From contig CAVQEG010000001.1 of assembly GCA_963711465.1 (NCBI GenBank), positions 2,976,001 through 3,040,000 on the forward strand: DNA of 64,000 nt. Direction: 5' to 3'. The DNA comes from CAVQEG01 sp963711465 (lineage in GTDB: Bacteria > Bacteroidota > Ignavibacteria > OLB7). Below the pieces are notes generated by a model. That model was not told the DNA's origin, made no database searches, and was given only the letters and a program-made list of their open reading frames with translations. The translations under genes were made by a program, and so were the position numbers. Positions 45,459 through 55,122 of the stretch are shown in pieces. Position 1 is the first letter of the stretch, and each line of letters starts with the position of its first letter.

Positions 45459-48400
45459 ATGAGACGAATTCAACTGCTTCCGACACTGGTGGTGCTCTGT
45501 GTGGCTGCACAGTCGGTGCTGCTGGCGCAGAGACCGACCCACGATCCTCGCCCCCTCAAAGGGCGGCCGTCGGTTGCGTCAGCGCCGATGCGCACGCTCC
45601 TCGATCAGCGGCATCCGGGAGGACTGCTGGACCATGCCGTTCGCCTGGGCGGCGGCTCGTGGCAGCCGCTGGCCCATTCCGAGGTTCCCGATTCGCTGCG
45701 TCGGATGCTCGACAGGACGTCGGACGGAACGTCGGTGCCGCACGACGTCTCGCTGCGCCGGGCCGGCAATGGCACGATCGACTGGATGAGCGGCCGGCTG
45801 GGTCGGGTCGACATGAATCCGGAGAAGCGCGTGCTGACGCTCGCGACCGCGGCGACGCGGTCGCTCGACGCGGTCGCATCGTATTTCCCCCTGCTCGGTC
45901 TGCACAGTCCGCGGACGGAACTCGAGCCGATCGCCATGCACATCGACGCGCTGGGTATGCGGCACGTCCGCTACCGTCAGGTGTTCGACGGCATCCCTGT
46001 GTGGGGACGGGACCTGTGGGTGCATACCGATGCTGACGGTACGGCCTACCTGCTCAACGGCTGCTACGAACCGACACCGAGCGGCGTCGCGACCTCCGCG
46101 GCGATCTCGGGCGACGGCGCGATCGGCATCGTGATCGACGACCTGCAGGCACGTCGCCGCTGGGCGCCGATCACCGGCCAGGCCGCGCGCGTGCTCGATG
46201 TCGACCCGCCCAAGGCGGCGCTCGTGCTCTATCCCGTTCCCGATACGCGCACCATGCGCCTGGCGTGGGACGTCGAACTGCAGGCGAATCTGCTCGAGTC
46301 GTTCACCTACCTGATCGATGCCCGCACGGGCACGGTGCTCGATCGCATCAATCGCTCGTGCGCCGTCGATGCAAAACGCGCCGAAGCCGATCCTCCGCCG
46401 GCGACCGCGGTGCAGTGGGCCGGTCCCACCGACGACTCGCCAATGTCCGCCGGCACCTTTCAGGACGCCAGCGGAGTCGATCTCAACGGGCAGACCCGGC
46501 AGTTCCGCACCTACCACCATACCGACAACACGTTCTACGAGATCTGGGATCTGCCCAATCTCGATGCCGCGCGGTCGACGCTGCCGAACACGGTCTTCGG
46601 CGGATCGATGGTGGTCGACTCGAAGAATCACGACCTGCAGCTGGACGCGCCGCTGGTGATCGTCGCCTCGGCAAGTAACTCGTGGAGCGATCCGGCCTCG
46701 ATCAGCGCGCACGTCAACCAGAAGACTGCCTATGACTACTACAGCAGCACCTTCGGGCGCCACGCGATCGACGACAAGGACCAGTTGATGATCTCGGTGA
46801 TCCACGTGACCCAGGGCGGTCAGCCGATGGACAACGCATACTGGAGCGGACGGGAGATGGCCTACGGCGATGGCGCGACTGAATTCAAGCCGCTTGCCGG
46901 CGCCATGGATGTGTCGGGACACGAGATGACGCACGGCGTCGTGCAGAGCACCGCCGATCTGATCTACCAGAATCAGTCGGGTGCGCTCAACGAATCCTTC
47001 GCCGATGTGTTCGGCGCCATGATGGATCGCGAAGACTACCTGATGGGTGAGGATATCGTTCGGCCGGGCAAGGGAATCGCGCTCAGGGATCTGCTGCATC
47101 CGGACAATCCGCAGGTGCTCTCGCAGCAGCCGGCGCACATGAATCAGTACGTCAACCTCGGACTCGACCAGGACAACGGGGGCGTGCACGTCAACAGTGG
47201 AATCCCGAACCGGGCCGCCGCGTTGCTCATGGAAGCGATCGGCCACGACAAGGTCGAGCAGATCTACTACCGGGCGCTGAGCACCTACCTGGTGCGCGAC
47301 AGCAAGTTCATCGACTGCCGCAGAGCCGTGATCCAGGCGGCGACCGACCTCTACGGCGACGGCGCCGAAGTCGCCGCAGCCAGGACCGCGTTCGATCAGG
47401 TGGGAATTCTCGACGGACCCGGCACCGATCCCGGCAACAACGACGTGCCGCCACTCTCCGGCGGCCAGACGCACATCGCCTTCATCGATGCCAACGGACA
47501 GATCGGGCTGCTCGATCCGTTCACCGGGAATGCCGTCTTCGATCCGAGCCCCGACGCGCAGGTACGCGTCTCGCAGATCGCCGCCAATGACTTCGATCGC
47601 GCACAGGTGACCACTGCTCGCAATGGCTCGAAGATCTGGTTCATCGGTACCGACGGCACGCTCCGCTATGCCGATGTCGCCACCGGCGACGTGTTCGGCT
47701 TCCCCGACCTGATGATCCAGCAGCAGGGCGATCTGTGGAACTGTTCGATCGCACCGGACGAGTCGGCGGTGGCGCTGGTGTCGGCCTATGAGAACGATGC
47801 GACACTCTACTTCTCCGACGGCGTGAGCCTCTTCGCCATCGCGTTGAAACCGGAGAGCACCCAGGACGGCATCGACATCGAGACGATTCTCTACCCGGAC
47901 GTGGTCAACTGGTCGCCGAACGCGAGTCTGCCGAGAGTCTCCTTCGACGCGCTCAACGAAATCAATGTCAACGGGCAGCCGTGGCAGTACTGGAGCATCT
48001 TCGAAATCGACTTTTCATCGGAGCGGATCTACAACCTGATTCCGGCACAGCCGCAGGACATCAGCGTCGGGAACATCACCTACTCGAAGGTCGATCCCGA
48101 CGTGGTCGCCTTCAACGTGGTCGATCCGCAGGGGGTCTTCGACGTGGCGATCGCCGACTTCGCGCATGGCACGCTTTCGACGCTCGACATGCCGCATCAG
48201 GACCTCGGTGTTCCCGTCCTCGACGCGCAGCGGCCGACGTTCTCGCCGGACAACCAGTACATGGCGATGACCACGCCGTCGAACGACGCGATGCTGTTCC
48301 TCGACGGCACCACGGGCGGTTTCAGTGCGCTGACGTTCCCGGATCTGCCGATGTACAATCCGCACTGGTTCGTCACCGGCGGCGTGGTATCGGTCGGTTC

Positions 48401-48683
48401 GGCGATGGCGACGTCGACGGCCGCGGCACGGCTGACGGAGGTGTGGCCGAATCCGGTGAGCGCGACGGCGGAGATCGGATTCGAGCTGCCGGCACCCTCA
48501 CGCGTCCGCATCGACCTGGTCGATCTCTTCGGCCGACGGGTCGCGCAGGTGCTCGACGCCGTACGCGACGCCGGCGTCGGAAGCGCTCGTGTCGACACCC
48601 GATCGCTTCCCGCGGGCAGCTACCTGGTTCGCATGCGCGTCGGCGACCGGACGCAGGTGCGTCCGCTGATCGTCGTGCGGTGA
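45459..48683 (+). CDS. M4 (thermolysin-like) secreted metalloprotease with PD40-like region and T9SS sorting domain
   Basis: 1074 residues from the ATG at 45459, which opens on a signal peptide (MRRIQLLPTLVVLCVAAQSV). An FTP-like propeptide lies at about 100-280. The peptidase M4 domain has the zinc site HEMTH (His488, His492) with third ligand Glu512 in NESFAD, and the catalytic His in NGGVHVNSGIPNRA. After about 680, a propeller-like region (HIAFIDANGQIGLLDP, WFIGTDGTLRYADV) of PD40 type runs to about 980. The end is a T9SS type A sorting domain (VWPNPVSATAEIGFEL, LPAGSYLVRMRVGD, terminal LIVVR). Surface-exposed or released endopeptidase, active after propeptide cleavage. Confidence 0.94.
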   Translation: MRRIQLLPTLVVLCVAAQSVLLAQRPTHDPRPLKGRPSVASAPMRTLLDQRHPGGLLDHAVRLGGGSWQPLAHSEVPDSLRRMLDRTSDGTSVPHDVSLRRAGNGTIDWMSGRLGRVDMNPEKRVLTLATAATRSLDAVASYFPLLGLHSPRTELEPIAMHIDALGMRHVRYRQVFDGIPVWGRDLWVHTDADGTAYLLNGCYEPTPSGVATSAAISGDGAIGIVIDDLQARRRWAPITGQAARVLDVDPPKAALVLYPVPDTRTMRLAWDVELQANLLESFTYLIDARTGTVLDRINRSCAVDAKRAEADPPPATAVQWAGPTDDSPMSAGTFQDASGVDLNGQTRQFRTYHHTDNTFYEIWDLPNLDAARSTLPNTVFGGSMVVDSKNHDLQLDAPLVIVASASNSWSDPASISAHVNQKTAYDYYSSTFGRHAIDDKDQLMISVIHVTQGGQPMDNAYWSGREMAYGDGATEFKPLAGAMDVSGHEMTHGVVQSTADLIYQNQSGALNESFADVFGAMMDREDYLMGEDIVRPGKGIALRDLLHPDNPQVLSQQPAHMNQYVNLGLDQDNGGVHVNSGIPNRAAALLMEAIGHDKVEQIYYRALSTYLVRDSKFIDCRRAVIQAATDLYGDGAEVAAARTAFDQVGILDGPGTDPGNNDVPPLSGGQTHIAFIDANGQIGLLDPFTGNAVFDPSPDAQVRVSQIAANDFDRAQVTTARNGSKIWFIGTDGTLRYADVATGDVFGFPDLMIQQQGDLWNCSIAPDESAVALVSAYENDATLYFSDGVSLFAIALKPESTQDGIDIETILYPDVVNWSPNASLPRVSFDALNEINVNGQPWQYWSIFEIDFSSERIYNLIPAQPQDISVGNITYSKVDPDVVAFNVVDPQGVFDVAIADFAHGTLSTLDMPHQDLGVPVLDAQRPTFSPDNQYMAMTTPSNDAMLFLDGTTGGFSALTFPDLPMYNPHWFVTGGVVSVGSAMATSTAAARLTEVWPNPVSATAEIGFELPAPSRVRIDLVDLFGRRVAQVLDAVRDAGVGSARVDTRSLPAGSYLVRMRVGDRTQVRPLIVVR

Positions 48684-48708
48684 GGTGCCTGAATCGACGT
48701 CACATGGA

Positions 48709-48777
48709 GGCCGCGGTGGCTGTCCTCTTTCGCGAGACCGTCACCGCGGCCGTCCTCTCGAGAGGACCCGTATTTTG
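48709..48777 (+). terminator. Possible terminator between the M4 protease and glmS
   Basis: A 10-bp stem with a 23-nt loop (48709-48718 with 48742-48751) is followed by a compact palindrome gtcctctcgagaggac (48752-48767) and then ccgtatttt. The second hairpin plus the T run is the better terminator. Confidence 0.55.
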
Positions 48778-48811
48778 ATCGTTTATCAACCATCGGGAGA
48801 TCCCAACGCCC

Positions 48812-50662
48812 ATGTGTGGAATCGTCGGATATATCGGGGAACGTGAAGCGGCTCCGATCCTGCTGAATGGACTGAAGCGCCTGGAGTACCGTGGGTACGA
48901 CTCGGCCGGCATCGCCGTGCTCAATGGCGGTCTGACCGTGCGCAAGTGCGCCGGCAAGGTGGCCGATCTCGTCCAGCGCATCGCCCGCGAACACATCGAG
49001 GGGACCGTGGGCATCGGACACACGCGCTGGGCGACCCATGGCGAGCCGAACGACATCAACGCGCACCCGCACACCGACGAGCGCGACGAGATCGCGCTGA
49101 TCCACAACGGGATCATCGAGAATTACCTGCCGATCAAACGGACGCTGCTCTCCGAGGGCTACCACTTCCGCACGCAGACCGACTCGGAGGTGCTGGTGCA
49201 GCTCATCCGCGCCTACTACGACAAGCTGACCGAACACGACGGCGACTCGCGGCTGGAGAATGCGTTCCGCCTGGCGCTCAAGCAGGTGCACGGCACCTTC
49301 GGTGTAGCGATGATCAGCACGCTCGAACCCGACCGCGTCTACGTTGCCCGGCGGGGCTCTCCCCTGGCGATCGGTCTGGGAGATGGTGAATTCGTCGTCG
49401 GATCGGATGCCTCGGCCATCGTGGCGCACACGCGACAGGTGATCTACCTCGACGACGGCGAACTGGCGATTCTGGAGCGCGACCGGTACCTGACCAAGAC
49501 GATCATGGAGGACGAGCCGGTCGACAAGACGATCGAGGAGATCACCTTCGACATCGACGAGCTGGAGAAGGGCGGCTACGATCACTTCATGCTCAAGGAG
49601 ATCTTCGAACAGCCGGAGACGATCCGCAACGCCATGCGCGGCCGTCTGCTGGTCGACTCCGATGAAGTCCGTCTCGGCGGCCTGCGGGGCGTGATCGATC
49701 GCGTTCGCGACGCCAGGCGCATCGTGATCGTCGCCTGTGGCACATCGTTCCACGCCGGACTGGTGGGCGAATACATGTTCGAGCAGCTGGCAGGAATTCC
49801 GACCGAAGTCGAGTACGCCAGTGAGTTCCGCTACCGCGATCCGATCATTTCACCGAACGACGTGGTGATTGCGATCTCACAGTCGGGTGAGACGGCCGAC
49901 ACACTGGCGGCGTTGCGCGAGGCGAAGCAGCGCGGAGCGCTGACGCTGGGAATCGTCAACGTGGTGGGATCGACGATTGCTCGGGAGACCGACGCGGGCG
50001 TCTACTCGCACGCAGGTCCCGAGATCGGCGTGGCTTCGACCAAGGCGTTCACCACGCAGCTGACGGTGCTGACGCTGATGGCGCTGAAGCTGGCGCGGAT
50101 GCGGCGGCTGGGCGCGGCCGAGGCGCGGCCGCTGCTGCGGGCGCTGTCGGAAATTCCGGACAAGGTGGAGAAGGCGCTGGCCAACCACGATCAGATCCGC
50201 CGTATCGCCGTGGAGATCGCTTCGGTGAGCAACGCGCTCTACCTCGGACGGGGCTACAACTATCCAGTGGCGCTGGAGGGCGCGCTGAAGCTGAAGGAGA
50301 TCAGCTACATCCACGCCGAGGGGTACCCCGCCGCGGAAATGAAGCACGGACCGATCGCGCTGATCGACGAGAATATGCCGGTGATCTTCATCGCGCCACG
50401 CGACGATGTCTACGACAAGATCATTTCGAATATCGAGGAGGTTCGTGCCCGCAATGGCCGCGTGATCGCCATTGCGACCGAAGGTGACGGCGACATCGAG
50501 TCCAGGGCCGACCATGTGATCCACGTTCCGGAGACGCTTTCCTTCCTCGCCCCGATCATCAACGTGATCCCGCTGCAGCTGCTCAGCTACTACGTCGCCG
50601 TCGAGCGTGGCTGCGACGTCGACCAACCGAGGAATCTCGCGAAGTCGGTGACGGTGGAATAG
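48812..50662 (+). CDS. glmS: Glutamine-fructose-6-phosphate aminotransferase (isomerising)
   Basis: Makes glucosamine-6-phosphate for cell-wall and envelope sugars. 616 residues, full length. The N-terminal glutaminase uses Cys2 (MCGIVGYIG, after Met removal) and carries RLEYRGYDSAGIAV and THNGIIENYLP-like residues (IHNGIIENYLPIK). Two SIS domains follow (ACGTSFHAGLVGEYMFEQLA; AISQSGETADT; GRGYNYPVALEGALKLKEI), ending QPRNLAKSVTVE, the conserved terminus. No glmS ribozyme sequence was recognised in the 128-bp leader. Confidence 0.98.
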   Translation: MCGIVGYIGEREAAPILLNGLKRLEYRGYDSAGIAVLNGGLTVRKCAGKVADLVQRIAREHIEGTVGIGHTRWATHGEPNDINAHPHTDERDEIALIHNGIIENYLPIKRTLLSEGYHFRTQTDSEVLVQLIRAYYDKLTEHDGDSRLENAFRLALKQVHGTFGVAMISTLEPDRVYVARRGSPLAIGLGDGEFVVGSDASAIVAHTRQVIYLDDGELAILERDRYLTKTIMEDEPVDKTIEEITFDIDELEKGGYDHFMLKEIFEQPETIRNAMRGRLLVDSDEVRLGGLRGVIDRVRDARRIVIVACGTSFHAGLVGEYMFEQLAGIPTEVEYASEFRYRDPIISPNDVVIAISQSGETADTLAALREAKQRGALTLGIVNVVGSTIARETDAGVYSHAGPEIGVASTKAFTTQLTVLTLMALKLARMRRLGAAEARPLLRALSEIPDKVEKALANHDQIRRIAVEIASVSNALYLGRGYNYPVALEGALKLKEISYIHAEGYPAAEMKHGPIALIDENMPVIFIAPRDDVYDKIISNIEEVRARNGRVIAIATEGDGDIESRADHVIHVPETLSFLAPIINVIPLQLLSYYVAVERGCDVDQPRNLAKSVTVE

Positions 50663-50838
50663 GCGGCGGTTCGGCGCGGGATCGGCGGACAGGTCGGGGG
50701 ACGGCCGCGTCACAGCGCGAGGAAGTCAATTCCGTCAGGAGCAATAAGTCCTTTCCGTATTATGCGCCCGCTCCGGATGGTCCAGGTCCGGTGTCACTCT
50801 GCCATGCGTGATGTTCCCCGTCTGTCCGAGGTCCAGAA

Positions 50839-52728
50839 ATGCGCCGCTTTCCCTTGATTTCTCGCCGACGATCGGGTGTGCTCGCTTGCGCCGTGATCGC
50901 TGCCGTGTTCGCCGCCGATGCGGTCCGCGCAGGGGCGAATTCCGTCACTTCGCCTGGCGATCCCGTGATCGAGCCCGCACCCGCGGGAGGTCCCGATACC
51001 GCCTTCTCTGAAAACCAGCGAGTCGGTGCAGCTGCCACGCCCACCGATGACGAACATCCTCCGGACAGGCAAGGCACGGATGCGCAGCGGTCTGACCGCG
51101 GCGCCTCGCAACTGGCGTCGCTTCCCTACGCCATGCGCTTCGAAACGTCCACCGGACGCACCGTGCTCTCCAGTGCAGCCGGGGCAATGGCAACGGTTGA
51201 GAACCTCGGACCGGCGATCAACACGAGGTACAACGAAATCGGTCCCGTGATTTCGCCCGACGGCCGCACGCTCTACTTCACACGGCGCGGCGAACATGGC
51301 GATCAGGATATCTGCCAGGCGACCATGCTGCCCGACGGACACTGGGGCGTCGCCACGGTCATGCCGCCACCGCTGTCCAACAGCTTCAACAACTACGTCG
51401 AAGCGGTCACCAGCGACGGCAACACGTTGCTCGTCGGCGGCCGGTACATGGTCGACACCGGCTACATCGATGGCCTCATGCTCACCCATCGGATTCCCGG
51501 CGGCTGGAGTGCGCCTCAGCCGGTGCGAATCGCAGACTACCATACCGACGACCCCTCGGTCACGCACGCGCTATCGGCCGACGGCTCGGTGCTGCTCATG
51601 TCGCTCGACCGAAGCGAGGGATATGGGCGGCAGGACATCTACTTCAGCCGCCGCCGACCCGACGGCTCGTGGTCGGCGCCGCGGAACCTCGGCAGCGAGG
51701 TGAATACCGATCAGATGGAATTCGCCCCCTTTCTGGCCGCAGACGGCGTCACGCTCTACTTCTCCAGCCAGGGACACACCGGCTACGGCGATGCCGACGT
51801 GTTCGTCACCCGTCGGCTCGACGCCACCTGGACGCACTGGAGCGAGCCACGGAATCTCGGCCCGACGATCAACACACCCGGCTGGGACGGCTACTACGTC
51901 GTTCCCGCCTCCGGTGACTACGTCTACTTTTCGACCCAGATGAACGCGATCGGCGGCACGGACATCGCCCGTGCCTCGCTGCCGCCGGAGGCGAGACCGC
52001 AGCCGGTTGCACTGGTGCGGGGGCGCGTCACCAGCAGCGATGACGGCCGGCCGGTGATGGCGGAAATCCACTACGAACGCATCGACGATGACGGTGCCGA
52101 CGATGGAGGCGAACGTCACGGCCACTCCAGCACCGACGCCCTCGAGGATGCCGGGGCTGAATTTTTCCGGGACTCGAGCGACGGACTCGGCGATGGCGGT
52201 GAAGATCTCGGCGTCGCACAGACCGATCCGGCAACGGGTGTCTATTCGATCACCCTTCCGGCGAACGGCAAATACGCGATTCGGGCGGAATTTGAAGGAT
52301 TCATTCCCGTATACCGGGAAATCGATCTGCGTGGCGACACAGTCTACAGCGAACGTCACCTCGATCTGACCGTCGTGCCGGCGGAATCCGGACAGCGCGT
52401 GCGGCTGCGGAACGTGTTCTTCGAAACGGGAACGGCGGAACTGCGCGACGAATCGGCGGTCGAACTCGATCGGCTGGTGCGTATGCTGGAAAAGAATCCG
52501 CGAATGAAGATCGAAATCGCTGGTTTTGCCGATGCCATCGGTGATACCGAGAGCAACCGCCGCCTCTCCGAAGCCCGTGCTCGCTCCGTCTCGGCCTACC
52601 TCGTAAACCACGGAATCGATGGTGCGCGCCTGAGCACCCGCGGGTATGGCGAGGACCATCCGATCGCTCCGAATGCGACTGATGAAGGCCGACGACTGAA
52701 TCGCCGTGTGGAGTTCAGGGTGCGCTGA
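50839..52728 (+). CDS. OmpA-family outer-membrane protein with PD40 propeller
   Basis: 629 residues. Signal/anchor region (ACAVIAAVFAADAVRA, about 16-31), then a disordered Pro/Asp stretch. PD40 repeats run from about 120 to 390 (ISPDGRTLYFTRRG, LSADGSVLLMSLDRS, LAADGVTLYFSSQGHTGYGD). A carboxypeptidase-regulatory-like domain follows (ALVRGRVTSSDDGRPV ... GVYSITLPANGKYAI). The OmpA C-terminal peptidoglycan-binding domain is at about 510-629 (VFFETGTAELRDES, IAGFADAIGDTESNRRLSEA, STRGYGEDHP, NRRVEF). This order is common in Bacteroidota and related to the PorE-like T9SS component and Pal-like anchors. Probably anchors an outer-membrane complex to the cell wall. Confidence 0.9.
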   Translation: MRRFPLISRRRSGVLACAVIAAVFAADAVRAGANSVTSPGDPVIEPAPAGGPDTAFSENQRVGAAATPTDDEHPPDRQGTDAQRSDRGASQLASLPYAMRFETSTGRTVLSSAAGAMATVENLGPAINTRYNEIGPVISPDGRTLYFTRRGEHGDQDICQATMLPDGHWGVATVMPPPLSNSFNNYVEAVTSDGNTLLVGGRYMVDTGYIDGLMLTHRIPGGWSAPQPVRIADYHTDDPSVTHALSADGSVLLMSLDRSEGYGRQDIYFSRRRPDGSWSAPRNLGSEVNTDQMEFAPFLAADGVTLYFSSQGHTGYGDADVFVTRRLDATWTHWSEPRNLGPTINTPGWDGYYVVPASGDYVYFSTQMNAIGGTDIARASLPPEARPQPVALVRGRVTSSDDGRPVMAEIHYERIDDDGADDGGERHGHSSTDALEDAGAEFFRDSSDGLGDGGEDLGVAQTDPATGVYSITLPANGKYAIRAEFEGFIPVYREIDLRGDTVYSERHLDLTVVPAESGQRVRLRNVFFETGTAELRDESAVELDRLVRMLEKNPRMKIEIAGFADAIGDTESNRRLSEARARSVSAYLVNHGIDGARLSTRGYGEDHPIAPNATDEGRRLNRRVEFRVR

Positions 52729-52870
52729 GACTCGACCCCGATTCTTCGTATCATACTCGGTTCGTATCACCCTGGGTTCCGTCTGATCGGGGAATTCAGC
52801 CCGTTTTTGCACCGCCGCAAGGTCATCAGGCCGAACCCGGAACCACACCCGCAATCATTCGCACGGCTCC

Positions 52871-54733
52871 ATGGCAGAGCATCAGGAATATCAGGTCACG
52901 GCGCGCAAGTGGCGTCCATCCGAATTCAATTCCGTCGTCGGACAGCAGCACGTCACGCAGACGTTGAAGAATGCCATCCGCAGCGGTCGACTGCACCATG
53001 CGTTCCTCTTCAGCGGACCGCGTGGCGTGGGCAAGACGACCACGGCGCGCATTCTGGCAAAGGCGGTCAACTGCCTCAATCCGAGCGAGGATTTCGAGCC
53101 GTGCAACGAGTGCGAATCCTGCCGGCAGATCGTCGAAGGACGGTCGATGGACGTGGTGGAAATCGACGGCGCCTCGAACAACTCGGTCGAGGATGTGCGG
53201 AAGCTGCGCGATAACGCCAAATATCCGCCGGTCACGGGTCGCTACAAGCTCTACGTGATCGATGAGGTCCACATGCTGTCGACCTCCGCCTTCAACGCGC
53301 TGCTCAAGACGCTCGAGGAGCCGCCGAAGCACCTGATCTTCATCTTCGCGACTACCGAACCGCACAAGGTTCCCGCCACCATCCTCTCCCGCTGTCAGCG
53401 ATTCGATTTCCGTCGGATGCAGGTCGAGGAGATCGTCGGCCGCCTGCGGTTCATCGCCGATCAGGAGGAACTCGAGATCGACGACGACGCGCTGCTGGTG
53501 ATCGCCAAGAAGGGCGACGGCTCGATGCGCGACGCGCAGTCGATCTTCGACCAGGTGATCTCCTTCTGCGGCCGTTCGGTCACCTACCAGCAGGCGAGCG
53601 AGGCGCTGAATCTGATCGACCAGGACTTCTTCTTCCGTGTGACCGACATGATGCGCGCGCACGACACGAAGGAGCCGTTCGCACTTGTCGAGCAGGTGAT
53701 GCGAACGGGATACGATGTACAGGAATTTCTGATCGGACTGTCGGAGCACCTGCGGAATTTCCTCACGGTGCGGGCGACGGGTTCCACACGGCTGATCGAC
53801 ACTGCCGGAACGTATCGTGAGCGCTACCAGGCCGAGGCGGAGGCGATGAGCGAGGGCGATCTGATCCGCGCATTGCACCTGGTACTGGCGGCGCAGCAGG
53901 CGATCCGCAGCGCTTCGCAACCGCGGCTACGGCTCGAGCTCGCGCTTCTGCAGCTTGCGGTGATGGATTCGACCGTGGAGCTGGCGGCGTTGCTGGAGAA
54001 AATCGACGCGATACCGGATGGACCCGCTCCGCGCGGCGGATCGGCACCCTCGAGCGGCGGCTCGACGCGCTCTGGAGCTTCCCGCGGAACATCGGCTGGG
54101 ACGCCCCGCCCCGCTTCGGGTTCCGTTCCCACCGCTGCCGATACGGCATCACCATCAGGCACGGTCTCCGAACCCGACGGCCTCAATCCCAGGGCCTCGG
54201 CGGCACCGGAGCCATCGACGACGGACATGTCCAGCTTCCCCACCTCCGCACCGACGGGTTCCAACGGTGAGCGGGTAATGGCGATCGGTCGCGCAGGTGC
54301 GGGAGGGCGCGGAACATCCAACGGCGCGGCGGGTCATGCGAGCGTTGGCAGCGCCGGTTCGGGCGACGTAGACGTTCTTGAGGCACCAATGCCGACGCTG
54401 ATGCAGATTCAGGGGCGATGGAGGGATTTTCTCGACCACTGTCGCAAGCGGCGCACGGTCTGGGCGGCACTCGTAGAGGCGGTTCCGGCCGAACTCTACG
54501 GTGACACGATCAGGTTGTACGTGGCGAACGATTCGCAGATGATGATGCTGCGAAGAGCCGGCGAGGGAATTCGTGAGGAACTGGGCACATTCTTCAGCGC
54601 GCCGCTGCAGATCGAGGGCGCGATCGGAGAGGCGCCGAAGCCGATCTTACCGACGGGACCCGCCCCATCGGCCGACACCGACCACCCTTTCGTCCGTGAC
54701 CTGATCGAGAAGCTCGGAGCCAGGCCGCTGTAG
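52871..54733 (+). CDS. dnaX: DNA polymerase III subunit gamma/tau
   Basis: Clamp-loader ATPase that also ties polymerase III cores together. 620 residues. The N-terminal AAA+ module has Walker A GPRGVGKTTTARIL, a zinc module (CLNPSEDFEPCNECESC), Walker B YVIDEVHMLS and sensor 1 FATTEPHKVPATI. From about residue 390 to 510 it is a Gly/Ser/Pro-rich disordered linker, then a C-terminal domain (MQIQGRWRDFLDHCRKRRTV, a tau-like end). No obvious slippery A-rich frameshift site was seen. Its stop codon lies at the very edge of the compound repeat. Confidence 0.95.
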   Translation: MAEHQEYQVTARKWRPSEFNSVVGQQHVTQTLKNAIRSGRLHHAFLFSGPRGVGKTTTARILAKAVNCLNPSEDFEPCNECESCRQIVEGRSMDVVEIDGASNNSVEDVRKLRDNAKYPPVTGRYKLYVIDEVHMLSTSAFNALLKTLEEPPKHLIFIFATTEPHKVPATILSRCQRFDFRRMQVEEIVGRLRFIADQEELEIDDDALLVIAKKGDGSMRDAQSIFDQVISFCGRSVTYQQASEALNLIDQDFFFRVTDMMRAHDTKEPFALVEQVMRTGYDVQEFLIGLSEHLRNFLTVRATGSTRLIDTAGTYRERYQAEAEAMSEGDLIRALHLVLAAQQAIRSASQPRLRLELALLQLAVMDSTVELAALLEKIDAIPDGPAPRGGSAPSSGGSTRSGASRGTSAGTPRPASGSVPTAADTASPSGTVSEPDGLNPRASAAPEPSTTDMSSFPTSAPTGSNGERVMAIGRAGAGGRGTSNGAAGHASVGSAGSGDVDVLEAPMPTLMQIQGRWRDFLDHCRKRRTVWAALVEAVPAELYGDTIRLYVANDSQMMMLRRAGEGIREELGTFFSAPLQIEGAIGEAPKPILPTGPAPSADTDHPFVRDLIEKLGARPL

Positions 54734-54775
54734 CGGTGAGCCGCTGTAGTGGCGGTGAGCCGCCGTGACAGCGGT
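54724..54775. repeat. Inverted, degenerate 19-bp units at the dnaX stop
   Basis: gccgctgtag-cggtgagc patterns read, on the minus strand, as 19-nt units of the form cggcggctcaccgccacta / cagcggctcaccgctac. They are the same repeat family as the arrays to the right but in opposite orientation. The dnaX stop TAG (54731-54733) lies inside this block. Confidence 0.65.
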
Positions 54776-54833
54776 GTTGCTCTTCATTCGAGGTGGACGC
54801 AGCGGTCCTCAGCCATAGCGGTGGGCGCGGGGC

Positions 54834-54852
54834 GCGACGGCAGAGCCGTCGC
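54834..54852. repeat. Hairpin in the left arm of the large repeat
   Basis: GCGACGGC-aga-GCCGTCGC, a perfect 8-bp stem with a 3-nt loop, repeated in copies 2 and 3 (in copy 3 one base downstream differs). Confidence 0.8.
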
Positions 54853-54880
54853 GAGGGCGCGGCGAGCACGCAGATGTGGC

Positions 54881-55071
54881 GGTACATTCGTGCCGAGGCG
54901 GCCGCTGGAGTACTGACAAGACTACTGGGGTGCCGGGGGAGCGGCCGGCTCAATTGCAGCGGCTCACCTCAACGATAGCGGTTCACCTCAACCATAGCGA
55001 TTCACCTCAGCCACATCAGCACGAAGGAAGTCTCGTCGGTACCGGAGCGACCTCCTCGGCACGAATGTACC
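54881..55071. repeat. Inverted arm pair with an identical 18-bp core
   Basis: The 18-mer ggtacattcgtgccgagg (54881-54898) reappears inverted at 55054-55071. The similarity extends outward on both sides: gcgacggcagagcc at left against a diverged inverse at about 55095-55120. The two arms, about 100 bp each, face each other across a centre of about 150 bp. The same pair occurs in copies 2 and 3. This resembles two REP elements in a REPIN-like or MITE-like arrangement. Confidence 0.8.
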
Positions 55072-55122
55072 TCTACAGTAAAGTGCCCGCCGCGCCCATC
55101 GCGATGGCTCCGCCGTCGCGAA

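Noticed and set aside
48684..48811. glmS ribozyme in front of glmS
   Set aside because: The 128-bp leader holds a terminator-like hairpin pair; the conserved ribozyme core was not found.
52871..54733. Programmed frameshift in dnaX giving gamma and tau
   Set aside because: No A-rich slippery heptamer followed by a stop in the shifted frame was seen in the linker region; a short form could still arise otherwise.
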